Positions 15,991-24,171 of a DNA stretch of 27,091 nucleotides are shown here, piece by piece; the first letter of the stretch is position 1, and every line of letters begins with the position of its first letter. This DNA is from an uncultured Streptococcus sp. Its GTDB lineage: Bacteria; Bacillota; Bacilli; Lactobacillales; Streptococcaceae. The position numbers and the translations under genes are program-made. The DNA lies in NCBI RefSeq assembly GCF_959025735.1, contig NZ_CAUFJQ010000011.1, positions 1 to 27,091 on the forward strand, written 5' to 3'. The notes under the pieces are model-generated. The model worked only from the letters and a program-made list of their open reading frames with translations, ran no database searches and was not told the origin of the DNA.

Positions 15991-18900
15991 ATGTCCAACA
16001 CCTTTGAAATTTTAATGGATCAGCTGGATATGCCGCTGGAGATGCGATCTTCCAGTGCCTTTTTGCATGCGGAGATTCAAGAAGTCGTGGTGCACAAGGT
16101 CAGTCGGGTCTGGGAGTTCCGCTTTGCTTTTGCGGAAGTCTTGCCGATTGCTTTGTTTAAGGAATTGCGCCAGCGCTTGAAGGACGAATTTTCAAAGACA
16201 GGAAACCAGGCGACCTTTACCATCCAAGTGGCCAATCAGGACTTTTCTGCGGATTTATTGCAGGCTTACTATCGTGAGGTCTTTGAGGAAGGCCCTTGCG
16301 CTAGTCAAGGCTTTAAGGGGCTCTACCAAGACTTGCAGGTGCGTGCACAAGGGCAGGAATTGATCATCTCAGGGCCTTCTTCGGTTGATACGGAGCATTT
16401 TCGTAAGAACCATTTACCCAATCTTGCCAAACAGTTGGAAGCCTTTGGTTTTCCGCATTTCACCTGTCGGGTGGAGTCTGATGAGGAGTTGACAGAGCAG
16501 GAAGTGGCGCGCTTTGAGGAGGAAAATGAAAAGATCTTCCAAGCGGCCAATGAAGAGACCTTGCGGGCTATGGAATCCTTGGCCCAGATGGCTCCGCCAC
16601 CAGCGGTTGAAGAAAAGCCAGCCTTTGATTTCAAGGCTAAGAAGGCTGCGGCTAAACCTAAGCTAGACAAGGCTGAGATCACTCCGATGATCGAGATCAC
16701 AACAGAAGAGAATCGGATTGTCTTTGAGGGTGTGGTCTTTGACGTGGAGCACAAGGTGACACGAACCGGTCGGGTCTTGATCAGCTTTAAGATGACCGAC
16801 TATACCTCGAGTTTTTCCCTTCAGAAATGGGTCAAAAATGAGGAAGAAGCTCAGAAGTTTGACATGATCAAGAAGAACAGCTGGCTCCGGGTGCGGGGAA
16901 ATATCGAAATGAACAATTTCACGCGCGACTTGACCATGAATGTCCAAGACATCCAAGAAGTCGTGCATTATGCCCGCAAGGACCTGATGCCAGAGGGTGA
17001 GCGCCGGGTGGAATTCCACGCGCATACCAATATGTCGACTATGGATGCCCTGCCGGAAGTCGAAGAGCTGATCGCCAAGGCAGCTGAGTGGGGGCATAAG
17101 GCGGTGGCTATCACTGACCATGGCAATGTGCAGAGTTTCCCGCATGGCTTTAAAGCAGCCAAGAAGGCTGGGATCCAGCTGATCTATGGGATGGAAGCCA
17201 ATATCGTAGAAGATAAGGTGCCCATCACCTATAACGAGGTGGATCTGGACCTCAATGAAGCGACTTATGTGGTCTTTGACGTGGAAACGACAGGACTGTC
17301 AGCCATCTACAATGACTTGATTCAGGTCGCTGCTTCTAAGATGTACAAGGGCAATGTCATTGAGGAATTTGACGAATTTATCGATCCGGGCCATCCTCTG
17401 TCCGCCTTTACGACCCAATTGACAGGGATCACCAACGAGCATGTTCGGGGGGCTAAGCCCTTGGTACAGGTCTTGAAGGAGTTTCAGGCCTTCTGTGAGG
17501 GAACGGTTCTCGTTGCCCACAATGCCACCTTTGACGTGGGCTTCATGAATGCCAACTATGAGCGTCATGGTCTTCCCAAGATCACTCAACCGGTCATCGA
17601 TACCCTGGAATTCGCCCGCAACCTCTATCCAGATTTTAAACGGCATGGTTTGGGGCCATTGACCAAGCGCTTTGGGGTAGGCTTGGAGCATCACCACATG
17701 GCCAACTACGATGCGGAAGCGACGGGGCGCCTGCTCTTTATCTTCATCAAAGATGTCGCTGAAAAGCACGGGGTGACCAATCTCAAGGATCTGAATATCG
17801 ATTTGATCGATGAAAATTCTTATAAGAAGGCTCGAGTCAAGCATGCGACTCTTTATGTCAAGAATCAGACCGGCCTTAAGAACATGTTTAAACTGGTCTC
17901 ACTTTCTGGGACCAAGTATTTCGAAGGAGTCCCTCGGATTCCCAAGACTGTGCTGGACGCCCACCGCGAGGGCTTGATCCTCGGATCGGCCTGCTCAGAA
18001 GGGGAAGTCTTTGATGCGGTCATGTCGCAAGGTGTGGATGCGGCAGTCGAAGTGGCTAAGTACTACGACTTTATCGAGGTTATGCCACCGGCTATCTATG
18101 CGCCCCTCATTGCCAAGGAGCAGGTCAAGGACATGGACGAGCTCCAGACCATTATCAAGAGCTTGATCGAAGTGGGGGATCGTCTCGGCAAGCCCGTTCT
18201 TGCGACAGGAAATGTCCACTATCTGGAGCCGGAAGATGAGATCTATCGGGAGATCATTGTCCGTAGTCTCGGTCAAGGGGCCATGATCAACCGGACCATT
18301 GGGCACGGAGAAGATGCCCAGCCAGCGCCTCTGCCAAAAGCGCATTTCAGAACTACCAATGAAATGCTGGACGAATTTGCCTTTTTGGGAGAAGACTTGG
18401 CGCGCAAGATTGTTATTGAAAACACCAATGCACTCGCAGAGACCTTTGAGCCGGTCGAAGTGGTCAAGGGGGACCTCTATACGCCATTTATCGACAAGGC
18501 CGAAGAAACGGTTGCGGAATTGACCTATAAGCGAGCCTTTGAGATTTATGGTAATCCGCTCCCTGATATTGTCGATCTGCGGATTGAAAAGGAACTAACC
18601 TCTATCTTGGGGAATGGATTTGCCGTGATTTATCTAGCATCGCAAATGCTGGTGCACCGTTCCAATGAGCGGGGCTACCTGGTTGGATCTCGTGGATCTG
18701 TCGGATCCAGCTTTGTCGCGACCATGATTGGGATCACCGAGGTCAATCCGCTTTCGCCTCACTATGTTTGTAGCCAGTGCCAGTACAGTGAATTCATCAC
18801 CGACGGTTCTTATGGATCTGGTTTTGATATGCCGGACAAGGATTGTCCAAACTGTGGCCACAAGCTCAGCAAAAATGGACAGGATATTCCTTTTGAAACC

Positions 18901-20385
18901 TTCCTTGGTTTCGATGGAGACAAGGTACCCGATATCGATTTGAACTTCTCAGGGGAAGACCAGCCAAGTGCCCACTTGGATGTTCGGGATATCTTTGGGG
19001 AAGAATATGCCTTCCGGGCAGGAACGGTAGGTACAGTCGCCGCTAAGACTGCCTACGGCTTTGTAAAGGGCTATGAGCGGGATTTTGGCAAGTACTATCG
19101 AGATGCCGAGGTCGAGCGCTTAGCTCTCGGTGCAGCTGGGGTCAAACGGACGACCGGTCAGCACCCAGGGGGAATCGTTGTTATTCCAAACTATATGGAT
19201 GTCTATGACTTTACTCCGGTCCAGTATCCGGCAGATGATGTGACAGCTGAATGGCAGACCACTCACTTTAACTTCCACGATATCGATGAGAACGTCCTCA
19301 AGCTCGATGTCCTGGGACATGATGATCCGACCATGATTCGCAAGCTTCAAGACTTGTCAGGTATTGATCCGAACGATATCCCAATGGATGATCCAGGGGT
19401 CATGGCCCTCTTTTCTGGGACGGAAGTGCTAGGGGTGACAGCCGAGCAGATCGGAACGCCGACAGGGATGTTGGGGATTCCAGAGTTTGGGACCAACTTT
19501 GTTCGGGGCATGGTCGAAGAGACCCATCCGACGACCTTCGCAGAGTTACTTCAGCTCTCTGGTCTGTCTCACGGTACCGATGTGTGGTTGGGAAATGCCC
19601 AAGACTTGATCAAGGCGGGCATTGCCGATCTATCGACCGTTATCGGGTGTCGGGACGACATCATGGTTTACCTCATGCACGCGGGTCTCAAGCCTAAGAT
19701 GGCCTTTACCATCATGGAGCGCGTGCGGAAAGGGATGTGGCTCAAGATCTCAGAAGAAGAGCGCAATGGCTACATCCAAGCCATGAAGGAAAACAATGTC
19801 CCTGAATGGTACATCGAGTCCTGTGGGAAGATCAAGTACATGTTCCCTAAAGCCCATGCGGCGGCCTATGTTATGATGGCCCTTCGTGTGGCCTACTTTA
19901 AGGTGCATCATCCACTTTATTACTACTGTGCTTACTTCTCGATTCGGGCCAAGGCCTTTGACATCAAGACCATGGGGGCAGGCCTTGAAGCCGTGAAAGC
20001 GCGGATGAAGGAAATCGCTGAGAAACGCAAGAACAACGAAGCTTCCAACGTAGAGATCGACCTCTACACCACCCTTGAGATTGTCAATGAGATGTGGGAG
20101 CGTGGCTTCAAGTTTGGCAAGCTCGACCTCTATCGCAGTCAGGCAACAGAATTCTTGATCGATGGGGACACCCTCATTCCACCATTTGTCGCCATGGATG
20201 GTCTAGGAGAGAACGTTGCCAAGCAGATCGTGCGGGCGCGTGAAGAAGGAGAATTCCTTTCTAAGACGGAGCTCCGTAAGCGTGGCGGCGTCTCGTCCAC
20301 CCTGGTTGAAAAGATGGATGAGATGGGCATTCTTGGCAATATGCCAGAGGATAATCAGTTGAGTTTGTTTGATGATTTGTTTTGA
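15991..20385 (+). CDS. polC: DNA polymerase III alpha subunit, PolC type
   Basis: 1464-aa replicative DNA polymerase of low-GC Gram-positives, full length for the family. In order: N-terminal domain and OB fold (about 240-330); PHP domain starting at EFHAHTNMS (341-349), interrupted by the DEDD-type 3'-5' proofreading exonuclease with D430/E432 in FDVETTG, HNATFD (510-515) and YDAEATG (from Y573); then the C-family polymerase core. A zinc-binding knuckle uses C927, C930, C952 and C955. The catalytic aspartates are in PDIDLNF (D981, D983). The C-terminus ends NQLSLFDDLF, a sliding-clamp-type binding tail. Start ATG follows AGGGAGA. It is a single-gene unit bounded by terminators. All key residues are present; nothing suggests decay. 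Confidence 0.98.
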   Translation: MSNTFEILMDQLDMPLEMRSSSAFLHAEIQEVVVHKVSRVWEFRFAFAEVLPIALFKELRQRLKDEFSKTGNQATFTIQVANQDFSADLLQAYYREVFEEGPCASQGFKGLYQDLQVRAQGQELIISGPSSVDTEHFRKNHLPNLAKQLEAFGFPHFTCRVESDEELTEQEVARFEEENEKIFQAANEETLRAMESLAQMAPPPAVEEKPAFDFKAKKAAAKPKLDKAEITPMIEITTEENRIVFEGVVFDVEHKVTRTGRVLISFKMTDYTSSFSLQKWVKNEEEAQKFDMIKKNSWLRVRGNIEMNNFTRDLTMNVQDIQEVVHYARKDLMPEGERRVEFHAHTNMSTMDALPEVEELIAKAAEWGHKAVAITDHGNVQSFPHGFKAAKKAGIQLIYGMEANIVEDKVPITYNEVDLDLNEATYVVFDVETTGLSAIYNDLIQVAASKMYKGNVIEEFDEFIDPGHPLSAFTTQLTGITNEHVRGAKPLVQVLKEFQAFCEGTVLVAHNATFDVGFMNANYERHGLPKITQPVIDTLEFARNLYPDFKRHGLGPLTKRFGVGLEHHHMANYDAEATGRLLFIFIKDVAEKHGVTNLKDLNIDLIDENSYKKARVKHATLYVKNQTGLKNMFKLVSLSGTKYFEGVPRIPKTVLDAHREGLILGSACSEGEVFDAVMSQGVDAAVEVAKYYDFIEVMPPAIYAPLIAKEQVKDMDELQTIIKSLIEVGDRLGKPVLATGNVHYLEPEDEIYREIIVRSLGQGAMINRTIGHGEDAQPAPLPKAHFRTTNEMLDEFAFLGEDLARKIVIENTNALAETFEPVEVVKGDLYTPFIDKAEETVAELTYKRAFEIYGNPLPDIVDLRIEKELTSILGNGFAVIYLASQMLVHRSNERGYLVGSRGSVGSSFVATMIGITEVNPLSPHYVCSQCQYSEFITDGSYGSGFDMPDKDCPNCGHKLSKNGQDIPFETFLGFDGDKVPDIDLNFSGEDQPSAHLDVRDIFGEEYAFRAGTVGTVAAKTAYGFVKGYERDFGKYYRDAEVERLALGAAGVKRTTGQHPGGIVVIPNYMDVYDFTPVQYPADDVTAEWQTTHFNFHDIDENVLKLDVLGHDDPTMIRKLQDLSGIDPNDIPMDDPGVMALFSGTEVLGVTAEQIGTPTGMLGIPEFGTNFVRGMVEETHPTTFAELLQLSGLSHGTDVWLGNAQDLIKAGIADLSTVIGCRDDIMVYLMHAGLKPKMAFTIMERVRKGMWLKISEEERNGYIQAMKENNVPEWYIESCGKIKYMFPKAHAAAYVMMALRVAYFKVHHPLYYYCAYFSIRAKAFDIKTMGAGLEAVKARMKEIAEKRKNNEASNVEIDLYTTLEIVNEMWERGFKFGKLDLYRSQATEFLIDGDTLIPPFVAMDGLGENVAKQIVRAREEGEFLSKTELRKRGGVSSTLVEKMDEMGILGNMPEDNQLSLFDDLF

Positions 20386-20442
20386 TGGAAGAAATCCATT
20401 CATAAAAGCTGATCAAGTTTCATCTAATTAAGACTTAACAGT

Positions 20443-20491
20443 AAAACCAGTAGAGATGATTTTTATGATTTTCATTTCTGCTGGTTTTTAG
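20443..20491 (+). terminator. terminator after polC
   Basis: AAAACCAGTAGAGATGA (20443-20459) pairs with TCATTTCTGCTGGTTTT (20472-20488), 17 pairs with two wobble pairs, loop of 12 bases, T-rich on the 3' side and A-rich on the 5' side, so it could work in both directions. Confidence 0.8.
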
Positions 20492-20503
20492 ATATGATAG
20501 AAT
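20475..20503 (+). promoter_or_regulatory. extended -10 promoter for the Rgg-like gene
   Basis: TGA + TAGAAT (TAGAAT at 20498-20503) with a weak TTTCTG (20475-20480) 17 bases upstream, overlapping the 3' arm of the polC terminator. It would give an about 160-base leader before the start at 20672. Confidence 0.4.
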
Positions 20504-20671
20504 ATAAATAAGTTTTTATCCAGAGACTAAAACTTTAGGAAGTTATATATTGAAATTATCAAAAATGATCGCTATAAATTATTAATAATGATACTCTCAA
20601 ACAAGAGTAGGCTTAACGGAAGTAGTGTTTGCTATACCTTAATAACTTTTCGATATGGAATGGAGATAAGT

Positions 20672-21535
20672 ATGATTTTAGGTGAAACTTATAGGAAAAT
20701 AAGAGAAGAAAAGGGAATTTCTATTTCTTCATTAGCAGGTGCTGAAATTTCAAAATCTCAAATATCTAGATTTGAATTAGGAGAAACAGAGATTTCTGTC
20801 TTTAAGTTATTGTATCTTCTTGAAAGAATAGGAGTAACACTAGAAGAATTTCTGCTTATCTGTAATCATTATCAACCTTCGGATTTTAATACCTTAATAG
20901 CTTCTGTTAAACAGGCCGCATATAATGAAGATTCTCAAGCATTACTAGATATGGTAGAGAAAGAAATAGAACTTTTTCATAGGACAAATTCTCATTACCA
21001 TAAATTAAATGCTATTTTCATTGAAAGTATTGTTTCGGGAATGGATAAGAATCATCAATTGAGTCGTCAAGACGCCTCTTATCTTACAAACTATTTATTT
21101 TCTGTTGAAAACTGGGGTTATTACGAAACGCTCATCCTTGGAAATTGCTGTCGTGTTCTATCTCCAGATTTATTATTTAGATATGCCAAAGAGGTGCTCA
21201 AAAAAGGGAAGTTGTATAGTTCTATACCTAAAAATAGACAATCTCTCATTCAACTACTTCTCAATTCTTTGATTATAATGATTGAGAACGACTTATATGA
21301 GGAATCTTTATTTTTAAAACAGGCTACGAAGAATATATTAGCGGATTCCACAGATTTTTTTGAACAAACTATTTTGCTGTATTTAGATGGATATTTGGAA
21401 CTGAAATTCTATCATAATCAAAAATCACTTTTAAAAATCGAAGAAGCTTTAAAAATTTTCGAACTCTTCAATAAAACAATCTACAAAAATTACAAAGAAT
21501 ACTTTGAGAAACACATCATTCATTTAGTAGACTAG
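20672..21535 (+). CDS. Rgg/GadR/MutR-family transcriptional regulator
   Basis: 287 aa from ATG 20672, which has TGGAG six bases upstream; the longer frame from 20588 is not supported by a ribosome site. Residues 1-65 form an XRE-type helix-turn-helix (GISISSLAGAEISKSQISRFELGE). The rest is all-helical with the length and layout of the Rgg C-terminal repeat domain that binds short peptides. Rgg proteins are cytoplasmic sensors that switch nearby genes on or off in response to imported peptide pheromones. No short hydrophobic pheromone gene is evident just upstream. The gene is AT-rich compared with polC and converges with the ABC exporter gene (9-base gap), the probable target. Confidence 0.85.
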   Translation: MILGETYRKIREEKGISISSLAGAEISKSQISRFELGETEISVFKLLYLLERIGVTLEEFLLICNHYQPSDFNTLIASVKQAAYNEDSQALLDMVEKEIELFHRTNSHYHKLNAIFIESIVSGMDKNHQLSRQDASYLTNYLFSVENWGYYETLILGNCCRVLSPDLLFRYAKEVLKKGKLYSSIPKNRQSLIQLLLNSLIIMIENDLYEESLFLKQATKNILADSTDFFEQTILLYLDGYLELKFYHNQKSLLKIEEALKIFELFNKTIYKNYKEYFEKHIIHLVD

Positions 21536-21544
21536 GCCATTTAT

Positions 21545-23128
21545 CTATAGGGTAATAACGTGATCAAACTCTTCCAATATTTCTGGATTTTGATCATGAG
21601 TAATGACAATAACAATTGCATCTTTAATGGATAGAATGTAGTCCATCATTGCTTTGGCTTTTATTGGATCAAGGTTGCTTGTAGGTTCGTCAAAAATATA
21701 TACAGAATATGGTTTGGCTAAAAACCTAGCTAAATCAATTCGTTGCTTTTCTCCTTCTGAAATGGTTTGATTTGATTGAGATAGACTCTTATTAAGGAAG
21801 TCTTCATTAAATCCTAAGGCTTTTCTTAATTTTTCAGTTAAATAAAGGTTTCTGGACAGTTTGATATTCTCTAGGATATTTCCTTCAATCAGAAAATTAT
21901 TTTTTTGCACAAATGCAATATCTTTATATAACTCCTCTGAGGGAATATCAATATTCTGTTTTCCGTTGATTTTTATTTCCCCATCATAAAGATTTTTGGA
22001 ATAATAGTTTAGTATTAATTTTACTAAAGTTGTTTTCCCAGCTCCTGAAGCACCTATAATCGCATAGCGTTTGCCTTTTTTAAATTCATAGGAAAAATGA
22101 TCAAATAATATTTTATTTTCAATTTCATAATGTAATTGGCTAATAGAAATGGTCGAAATGTTATCACAATCAATTGTCTTTGTTTTATGGAAAATTTCAT
22201 GATTTGTCTCATATAAATTTTCTTGGATATTATCAATAATGGACTTGCTACTGCTGATTAAATTTTTATTGTAAAGAATAGATTGTAATGGAGCAAAAAC
22301 ACCGTTTAATAATTGAATACTTGCTACTAGTAATCCAATAGTCAGTAAGTTATTTCTTACAAAAAAGATACCAGCAACCATACAGGATAGTTGAGAGCCA
22401 AAACTTAGTAAAATTCCAGTAGTTGAAGCTAAGTCTTTTAAGAATTGATATGTTTTTCTGGACTCTTCAAATTCTAAACTGATTTCCTGAATTTTTTCTT
22501 GGGTCCAGCTTTGAATATTTAATAACTTAATTTGTTCAAAACCATTAATAAAGTTTGTCATTTTTGACAAATAGTGATTATTTTGTAGAGAATAATTATT
22601 TGTTGATTTAGTCATTAACTTTCCAGGAATTTGTGATAGAAAAATCGTTATACTCGACAATAAAAGAAAGACTAATGCTAATCGCCATTCTATATAAATA
22701 ATAGCAACCACACTCATGATAAGGCTCCCTAAATTTGCAATTAGAGAGATTTTAGGGATTAATAAATTTTCTTGAATAAGGTCACTGTTTTTGGTGATAT
22801 TATTTAAGAAATCTGAATGGTTACGGTTGTCAATTTGGTTAAATTCACGCGATAAATAATGTAATAAGAGACGCCTTTTTAGATCTAAAATAACTTTTTT
22901 TACATATTGGTTTTTAAGATAGGAATAGGAACAAGAAATCAAGAACCACAGTAAAATCGAACTTACACAAATAGTGATATGAAAGAGTAATCCACTATTT
23001 GAATTAGATATACTATCAAGTATTCTTCCTAATTGGAGAGAGAAGAATGTCATTAAAAGAGCACTTGTCAGACTTAATAAAATAAGCAAGAAATATAGTA
23101 ATTTATATTGTTTCGTAATCTGCTTCAT
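21545..23128 (-). CDS. single-chain ABC exporter (permease-ATPase fusion)
   Basis: 527 aa from ATG at 23128, with AAGAGG just upstream; the GTG at 23137 is part of that ribosome site. The N-terminal half carries about six transmembrane helices (for example LLYFLLILLSLTSALLMTFF, SLIMSVVAIIYI, WRLALVFLLLSSITIFL). The C-terminal half is the ATPase: Walker A GASGAGKTT (about 359-367), Q-loop FVQKNN, signature ISEGEKQR in place of LSGGQ, Walker B YIFDEPTSNLD and H-loop ITHD. This is the type I (ABCB/MsbA-like) exporter layout used for peptides, lipids or drugs; no peptidase C39 domain is present. The substrate is unknown. Its only close neighbour is the convergent Rgg-like gene, suggesting peptide- or stress-controlled export. 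Confidence 0.88.
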   Translation of the reverse strand: MKQITKQYKLLYFLLILLSLTSALLMTFFSLQLGRILDSISNSNSGLLFHITICVSSILLWFLISCSYSYLKNQYVKKVILDLKRRLLLHYLSREFNQIDNRNHSDFLNNITKNSDLIQENLLIPKISLIANLGSLIMSVVAIIYIEWRLALVFLLLSSITIFLSQIPGKLMTKSTNNYSLQNNHYLSKMTNFINGFEQIKLLNIQSWTQEKIQEISLEFEESRKTYQFLKDLASTTGILLSFGSQLSCMVAGIFFVRNNLLTIGLLVASIQLLNGVFAPLQSILYNKNLISSSKSIIDNIQENLYETNHEIFHKTKTIDCDNISTISISQLHYEIENKILFDHFSYEFKKGKRYAIIGASGAGKTTLVKLILNYYSKNLYDGEIKINGKQNIDIPSEELYKDIAFVQKNNFLIEGNILENIKLSRNLYLTEKLRKALGFNEDFLNKSLSQSNQTISEGEKQRIDLARFLAKPYSVYIFDEPTSNLDPIKAKAMMDYILSIKDAIVIVITHDQNPEILEEFDHVITL

Positions 23129-23158
23129 ATTTTTCACCTCTTAATATATGATAGCAAC

Positions 23159-23206
23159 ATTATATTCTAAAACTAAAACTCAGGCTGAGATCTCCCATAT
23201 TTGGGA
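23159..23206 (-). promoter_or_regulatory. activator-type promoter of the ABC exporter with palindrome
   Basis: On the minus strand a consensus TATAAT (23159-23164) has no acceptable -35 at 16-18 bases. Instead a palindrome TCCCA-N4-TGGGA (23193-23206) is centred about 47 bases upstream of the expected start point. This layout is typical of a promoter that needs an activator, and the Rgg-like protein is the obvious candidate. Confidence 0.45.
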
Positions 23207-23249
23207 TACTAATTTTATTTCTTTACTATATTTTAGTTTACAGCTATCC

Positions 23250-23274
23250 ATTGTATATCCGATGGATTTACAAT
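23250..23274 (+). promoter_or_regulatory. operator palindrome of the RelB/DinJ-YafQ operon
   Basis: ATTGTATATCC (23250-23260) and GGATTTACAAT (23264-23274) form an 11-base inverted repeat with one mismatch and a 3-base centre. It covers the -35 box, the place expected for autorepression by the ribbon-helix-helix antitoxin alone or with the toxin. Confidence 0.6.
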
Positions 23275-23295
23275 AGCCTTCTTTTTTGATACAAT
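23267..23295 (+). promoter_or_regulatory. sigma-A promoter of the toxin-antitoxin operon
   Basis: TTTACA (23267-23272), a 17-base spacer and TACAAT (23290-23295), 24 bases before the antitoxin start, with GAAGGTGAG as ribosome site. Confidence 0.75.
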
Positions 23296-23319
23296 AAAAG
23301 ATAGAAAGAAGGTGAGAAT

Positions 23320-23583
23320 ATGTCAAAGACGAGCATGAGTATCCGTTTGGATAGTGAGGTTAAGGAGCAAGCCCAACTGGTATTTAATCATTTAGGGATG
23401 GATATGACCACGGCTATCAATATTTTCCTTCGTCAGGCTATTCAATATCAGGGCTTACCTTTTGATGTTCGATTAGACGATCATGGGAAGTTGCTTCAAG
23501 TCGTAACGGATGTAGAGCAAAATCGGAATATGAGTCAACCCTTTGAATCAGTCACAGACTTGATGGAGGACTTGCGTGCTTAA
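23320..23583 (+). CDS. dinJ: RelB/DinJ-family antitoxin
   Basis: 87 aa. The N-terminus (SMSIRLDSEVKEQAQ, then MDMTTAINIFLRQAI) is the ribbon-helix-helix DNA-binding and dimerisation motif of the RelB/DinJ family. The C-terminal third is acidic (ESVTDLMEDLRA) and would wrap the toxin. It neutralises the downstream YafQ-type RNase and represses its own promoter through the palindrome at 23250-23274. The stop overlaps the toxin start by eight bases, so the toxin is made only after the antitoxin. Length and motif match the family well; the pair is probably functional. Confidence 0.9.
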   Translation: MSKTSMSIRLDSEVKEQAQLVFNHLGMDMTTAINIFLRQAIQYQGLPFDVRLDDHGKLLQVVTDVEQNRNMSQPFESVTDLMEDLRA

Positions 23584-23854
23584 GATTCGTTATCATAAAC
23601 AGTTTAAAAAAGATTTTAAGTTGGCAATGAAGCGAGGTTTGAAGGCAGACTTGTTAGAAGAAGTTTTACATTTTCTGGTTCAAGAAAAAGAACTTCCTGC
23701 TAGATATCGTGACCATCAACTGACCAACTCCAATCATTTCCAAGGTGTTCGGGAGTGTCATATCCAGCCGGATTGGCTTTTGGTTTACAAAGTAGATAAG
23801 GATGAATTGATTTTAAATTTGCTGAGGACAGGAAGTCACAGTGATTTGTTCTAG
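23576..23854 (+). CDS. yafQ: YafQ-family mRNA-interferase toxin
   Basis: 92-aa RelE-superfamily toxin that cuts mRNA on the ribosome. The residues known to matter in E. coli YafQ have equivalents here: H47 (YRDHQL), H62, D66 and W67 (CHIQPDWLLVYK), H88 (TGSHSDLF) and F92 at the very end. The GTG start at 23576 follows GGAGGA (23565-23570) and overlaps the antitoxin stop. The set of residues is complete, so the toxin looks active. The pair sits next to an AT-rich accessory segment, a common place for such systems. Confidence 0.9.
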   Translation: MLKIRYHKQFKKDFKLAMKRGLKADLLEEVLHFLVQEKELPARYRDHQLTNSNHFQGVRECHIQPDWLLVYKVDKDELILNLLRTGSHSDLF

Positions 23855-23871
23855 AAACAAAGGAGGAGAAC

Positions 23872-24021
23872 ATGAAGTTAGAAATTTTTGCAGAAGACAA
23901 ACCAGCTGAAAAAGTCTTTGAGTACAAGCTAGAAGTGGCAGACAATGTGCTGCTCCTTTCCACTGCCATGCTCTCAGGAGCGATTGCTCTAGCCAGCTTG
24001 TTTTCAGCCTTGAAAGATTAA
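23872..24021 (+). CDS. small membrane protein, 49 aa, unknown function
   Basis: Short gene starting ATG 23872 with an excellent AAAGGAGGAG ribosome site, ending at TAA 24019-24021. The first half is charged (KLEIFAEDKPAEKVFEYKLE), the second a transmembrane helix of about 22 residues (VLLLSTAMLSGAIALASLFS). It lies 17 bases after the toxin gene and before a terminator, so it is probably the third gene of the toxin-antitoxin transcript. No family recognised. A strong ribosome site, host-like codons and a clean hydrophobic helix argue that it is real. Confidence 0.6.
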   Translation: MKLEIFAEDKPAEKVFEYKLEVADNVLLLSTAMLSGAIALASLFSALKD

Positions 24022-24028
24022 CTGATAG

Positions 24029-24060
24029 CCTCTATTTTCCTGTTGAAAATAGAGGTTTTT
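24029..24060 (+). terminator. terminator of the toxin-antitoxin operon
   Basis: CCTCTATTTTC (24029-24039), loop CTGTT, GAAAATAGAGG (24045-24055), then five T: a perfect 11-pair stem. Confidence 0.88.
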
Positions 24061-24104
24061 CAGTCCTTTCAGATCTGATAAGTGTTTTCTTTGGTACTGG
24101 ATTG

Positions 24105-24124
24105 TGTTACAATTTTTAGTAACA
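24105..24124 (+). promoter_or_regulatory. probable promoter and inverted repeat upstream of the AAA+ gene
   Basis: TACAAT (24108-24113) is a good -10 box; the -35 region (TTTTCT, 24085-24090) is poor. The -10 lies in an inverted repeat TGTTAC-N8-GTAACA (24105-24124), a possible regulator site. Confidence 0.4.
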
Positions 24125-24171
24125 AGTGTTTATAACAAGGAAACAGAAAAGATGAAACAAAGGAGAAGCGC

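Noticed and set aside
16323..17844. Long minus-strand frames opposite polC and similar frames opposite essC
   Set aside because: They are shadows of strongly coding + strand genes and show no family motifs or ribosome sites.
20465..20491. Eight-codon hydrophobic peptide frame (MIFISAGF) upstream of the Rgg-like gene, as a pheromone candidate
   Set aside because: It lies wholly inside the loop and 3' arm of the polC terminator and has no ribosome site; known Rgg pheromone precursors are longer.
20588..20671. 28-codon N-terminal extension of the Rgg-like protein
   Set aside because: No ribosome site at 20588; ATG 20672 has TGGAG at good spacing and gives the normal family start.
23129..23137. 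GTG 23137 as the ABC exporter start
   Set aside because: The GTG is part of the AAGAGGTG ribosome site for ATG 23128.
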